Assembly: GCF_016858125.1 (NCBI RefSeq)
Contig: NZ_CP064781.1
Span: forward strand, 1,559,501 to 1,623,500
Direction of reading: 5' to 3'
Source: Azospira restricta
Lineage (GTDB): Bacteria > Pseudomonadota > Gammaproteobacteria > Burkholderiales > Rhodocyclaceae
Length of the DNA stretch: 64,000 bases
In this document: positions 63,041-64,000 of the stretch, in pieces
Numbering within the stretch: position 1 is the first letter of the stretch
How the letters are laid out: every line of letters starts with the position of its first letter
Position numbers and translations under genes: made by a program
Notes under the pieces: generated by a model
What the model saw: the letters and a program-made list of their open reading frames with translations, nothing else
Database searches by the model: none
What the model was told of the DNA's origin: nothing

Positions 63041-64000
63041 ATGACCGCCACGCTCCTCTCCGCTGCCGAATCCCCGCTCCGCCACGCCGAACAGCTGCTG
63101 CTCGCGCCGTACGGATTGGGCAACCGCGACCTTTCCGCCGTCTTCGGCACGATCTTCCGCCATGGCGTCGACTACGCCGACCTCTACTTCCAGTACAGCC
63201 GCTCCGAGGCGTGGAGCCTGGAGGAGGGCATCGTCAAGTCGGGCAGCTTCTCGATCGACGAGGGCGTCGGCGTGCGCGCCTGCGCCGGCGAGAAGACCGC
63301 CTTCGCCTACTCCGACGACATCAGCGCGACCGCGCTCGACGATGCGGCGAAGGCGGTGCGCGCGATCGCCAACGCCGGCCAGTCGCGGCTGGTGCCGGTA
63401 CTGCTGCGCCGCGGCGGCCACGTCCTCTACCGCGGCGACGACCCGCTCGCGTCGCTGCCGGCGGAAGCCAAGGTGGCGCTGCTGGAGCGCCTGGAAACCT
63501 TCGCCCGCGCGCTCGACCCGCGCGTGCAGCAGGTCATGGCGCACCTCGCCGGCGAGTATGAGGTGATCCTCGTCGCCGGCAGCGACGGCCGGCTGGCCGC
63601 CGACACGCGGCCGCTGGTGCGCGTGTCGATCACCGTCATCGTCGAGCAGAACGGCAAGCGCGAGCAGGGCTCGGCCGGCGGCGGCGGCCGCTTCGACTAC
63701 GGCTACTTCGACGACGAGGTGCTGCAGCGCTACGCCAAGGAGGCGGTGCACCAGGCGGTGACCAACCTCGACGCGCGGCCGGCACCGGCCGGCACGATGA
63801 CCGTCGTGCTCGGTTCCGGCTGGCCCGGCATCCTGTTGCACGAGGCGGTCGGCCACGGGCTCGAGGGCGACTTCAACCGCAAGGGCAGCTCGGCCTTCTC
63901 CGGCCGCATCGGCACGCGCGTCGCGGCGAAGGGCGTCACCGTCGTCGACGACGGCACCATCCCCGACCGCCGCGGCTCGCTGAACATCGACGACGAGGGC
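63041..64000 (+). CDS. tldD: Metalloprotease TldD, 3' end outside window
   Basis: 320 codons are present and the frame is open at the edge. The family zinc site HEAVGH (His267 to His271) within LLHEAVGHGLEGDFNRKG is seen, as is the GVGVRACAGEKTAFAYSDD segment (about 74-92). TldD with TldE degrades unfolded peptides and takes part in processing of modified peptides such as microcin B17. The start ATG at 63041 lies 11 bases after the Nit-like gene, consistent with co-transcription. About 160 residues should follow beyond the window. Confidence 0.95.
   Translation, partial: MTATLLSAAESPLRHAEQLLLAPYGLGNRDLSAVFGTIFRHGVDYADLYFQYSRSEAWSLEEGIVKSGSFSIDEGVGVRACAGEKTAFAYSDDISATALDDAAKAVRAIANAGQSRLVPVLLRRGGHVLYRGDDPLASLPAEAKVALLERLETFARALDPRVQQVMAHLAGEYEVILVAGSDGRLAADTRPLVRVSITVIVEQNGKREQGSAGGGGRFDYGYFDDEVLQRYAKEAVHQAVTNLDARPAPAGTMTVVLGSGWPGILLHEAVGHGLEGDFNRKGSSAFSGRIGTRVAAKGVTVVDDGTIPDRRGSLNIDDEG

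Overview
The window is strongly GC-rich chromosomal DNA (by eye well over 60 percent G+C, with G/C-biased third codon positions). It probably comes from a betaproteobacterium, most likely the Rhodocyclales (Azospira/Dechloromonas/Azonexus-like). This rests on the order ispB - tRNA-Pro - pilS - pilR - ampD, an AlgP/histone H1-like Lys-Ala-Pro protein ending in a WPFPTGSRP-type tail, a GTP-dependent PEP carboxykinase near a MaeB-type malic enzyme, and several PAS/GGDEF/EAL regulators. The genus is inference. No phage, insertion sequence, CRISPR array or plasmid functions are visible.

Layout. 1-5.6 kb: a partial prepilin-like gene, ispB, tRNA-Pro(CGG), a small membrane protein, the PilS/PilR two-component pair and AmpD. 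5.6-7.1 kb: an AT-rich leader with promoter-like boxes and a 16-bp perfect palindrome, then the H1-like gene with eight 45-bp tandem units. 7.2-15.5 kb: an aminotransferase, pckG, maeB, a patatin and a PBP7-type endopeptidase. 15.5-23.9 kb: an IclR regulator divergent from lutA-lutB, a truncated aldehyde dehydrogenase and a D-2-hydroxyacid dehydrogenase. Then come a ModE-type regulator and modABC on the opposite strand, and lutC, so the lactate-oxidation genes are split by a molybdate-uptake block. 23.9-29.5 kb: MarR, a PLP aminotransferase with a large operator-like inverted repeat, a PAS-GGDEF protein, a TDT/SLAC1 channel-like protein and dtd. 29.5-35.4 kb: a P-type ATPase, a small secreted protein, a Kef-type exchanger and an MFS carrier. 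35.5-43.5 kb: a CHASE-PAS histidine kinase, MarR, two tandem beta-hydroxyacid dehydrogenases and a PAS-GGDEF-EAL protein. 43.6-44.6 kb: a lower-GC patch with an orphan lipoprotein and hairpins. 44.6-48 kb: a His-rich secreted protein and a methylthioribose salvage pair (FucA-like aldolase plus MtnA) divergent from a methionine-type aminotransferase. 48-55.3 kb: a binding protein, an orphan membrane sensor, a hybrid histidine kinase, and EF-hand and PKD-like proteins. 55.3-64 kb: glnE, yhdP, a Nit-family amidase and the start of tldD.

Functional reading. Central carbon metabolism is well represented. LutABC would oxidise L-lactate to pyruvate, MaeB converts malate to pyruvate, PckG interconverts oxaloacetate and PEP, and two GarR-type reductases may act on tartronate semialdehyde or related acids. 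The mtnA/aldolase pair, with no mtnB, mtnC or mtnD beside it, fits the DHAP shunt for 5-methylthioadenosine or 5-deoxyadenosine salvage. That is the most interesting pathway-level hypothesis here. Signal transduction is dense (PilSR, two large histidine kinases, two c-di-GMP enzymes, three MarR/IclR regulators). No clearly new multi-gene defence or mobile system is visible. The best leads are the split lut/mod locus, the truncated ALDH, paired hairpin repeats with compensatory stem changes, several strong palindromic operator candidates, and the binding-protein/orphan-sensor/hybrid-kinase cluster.
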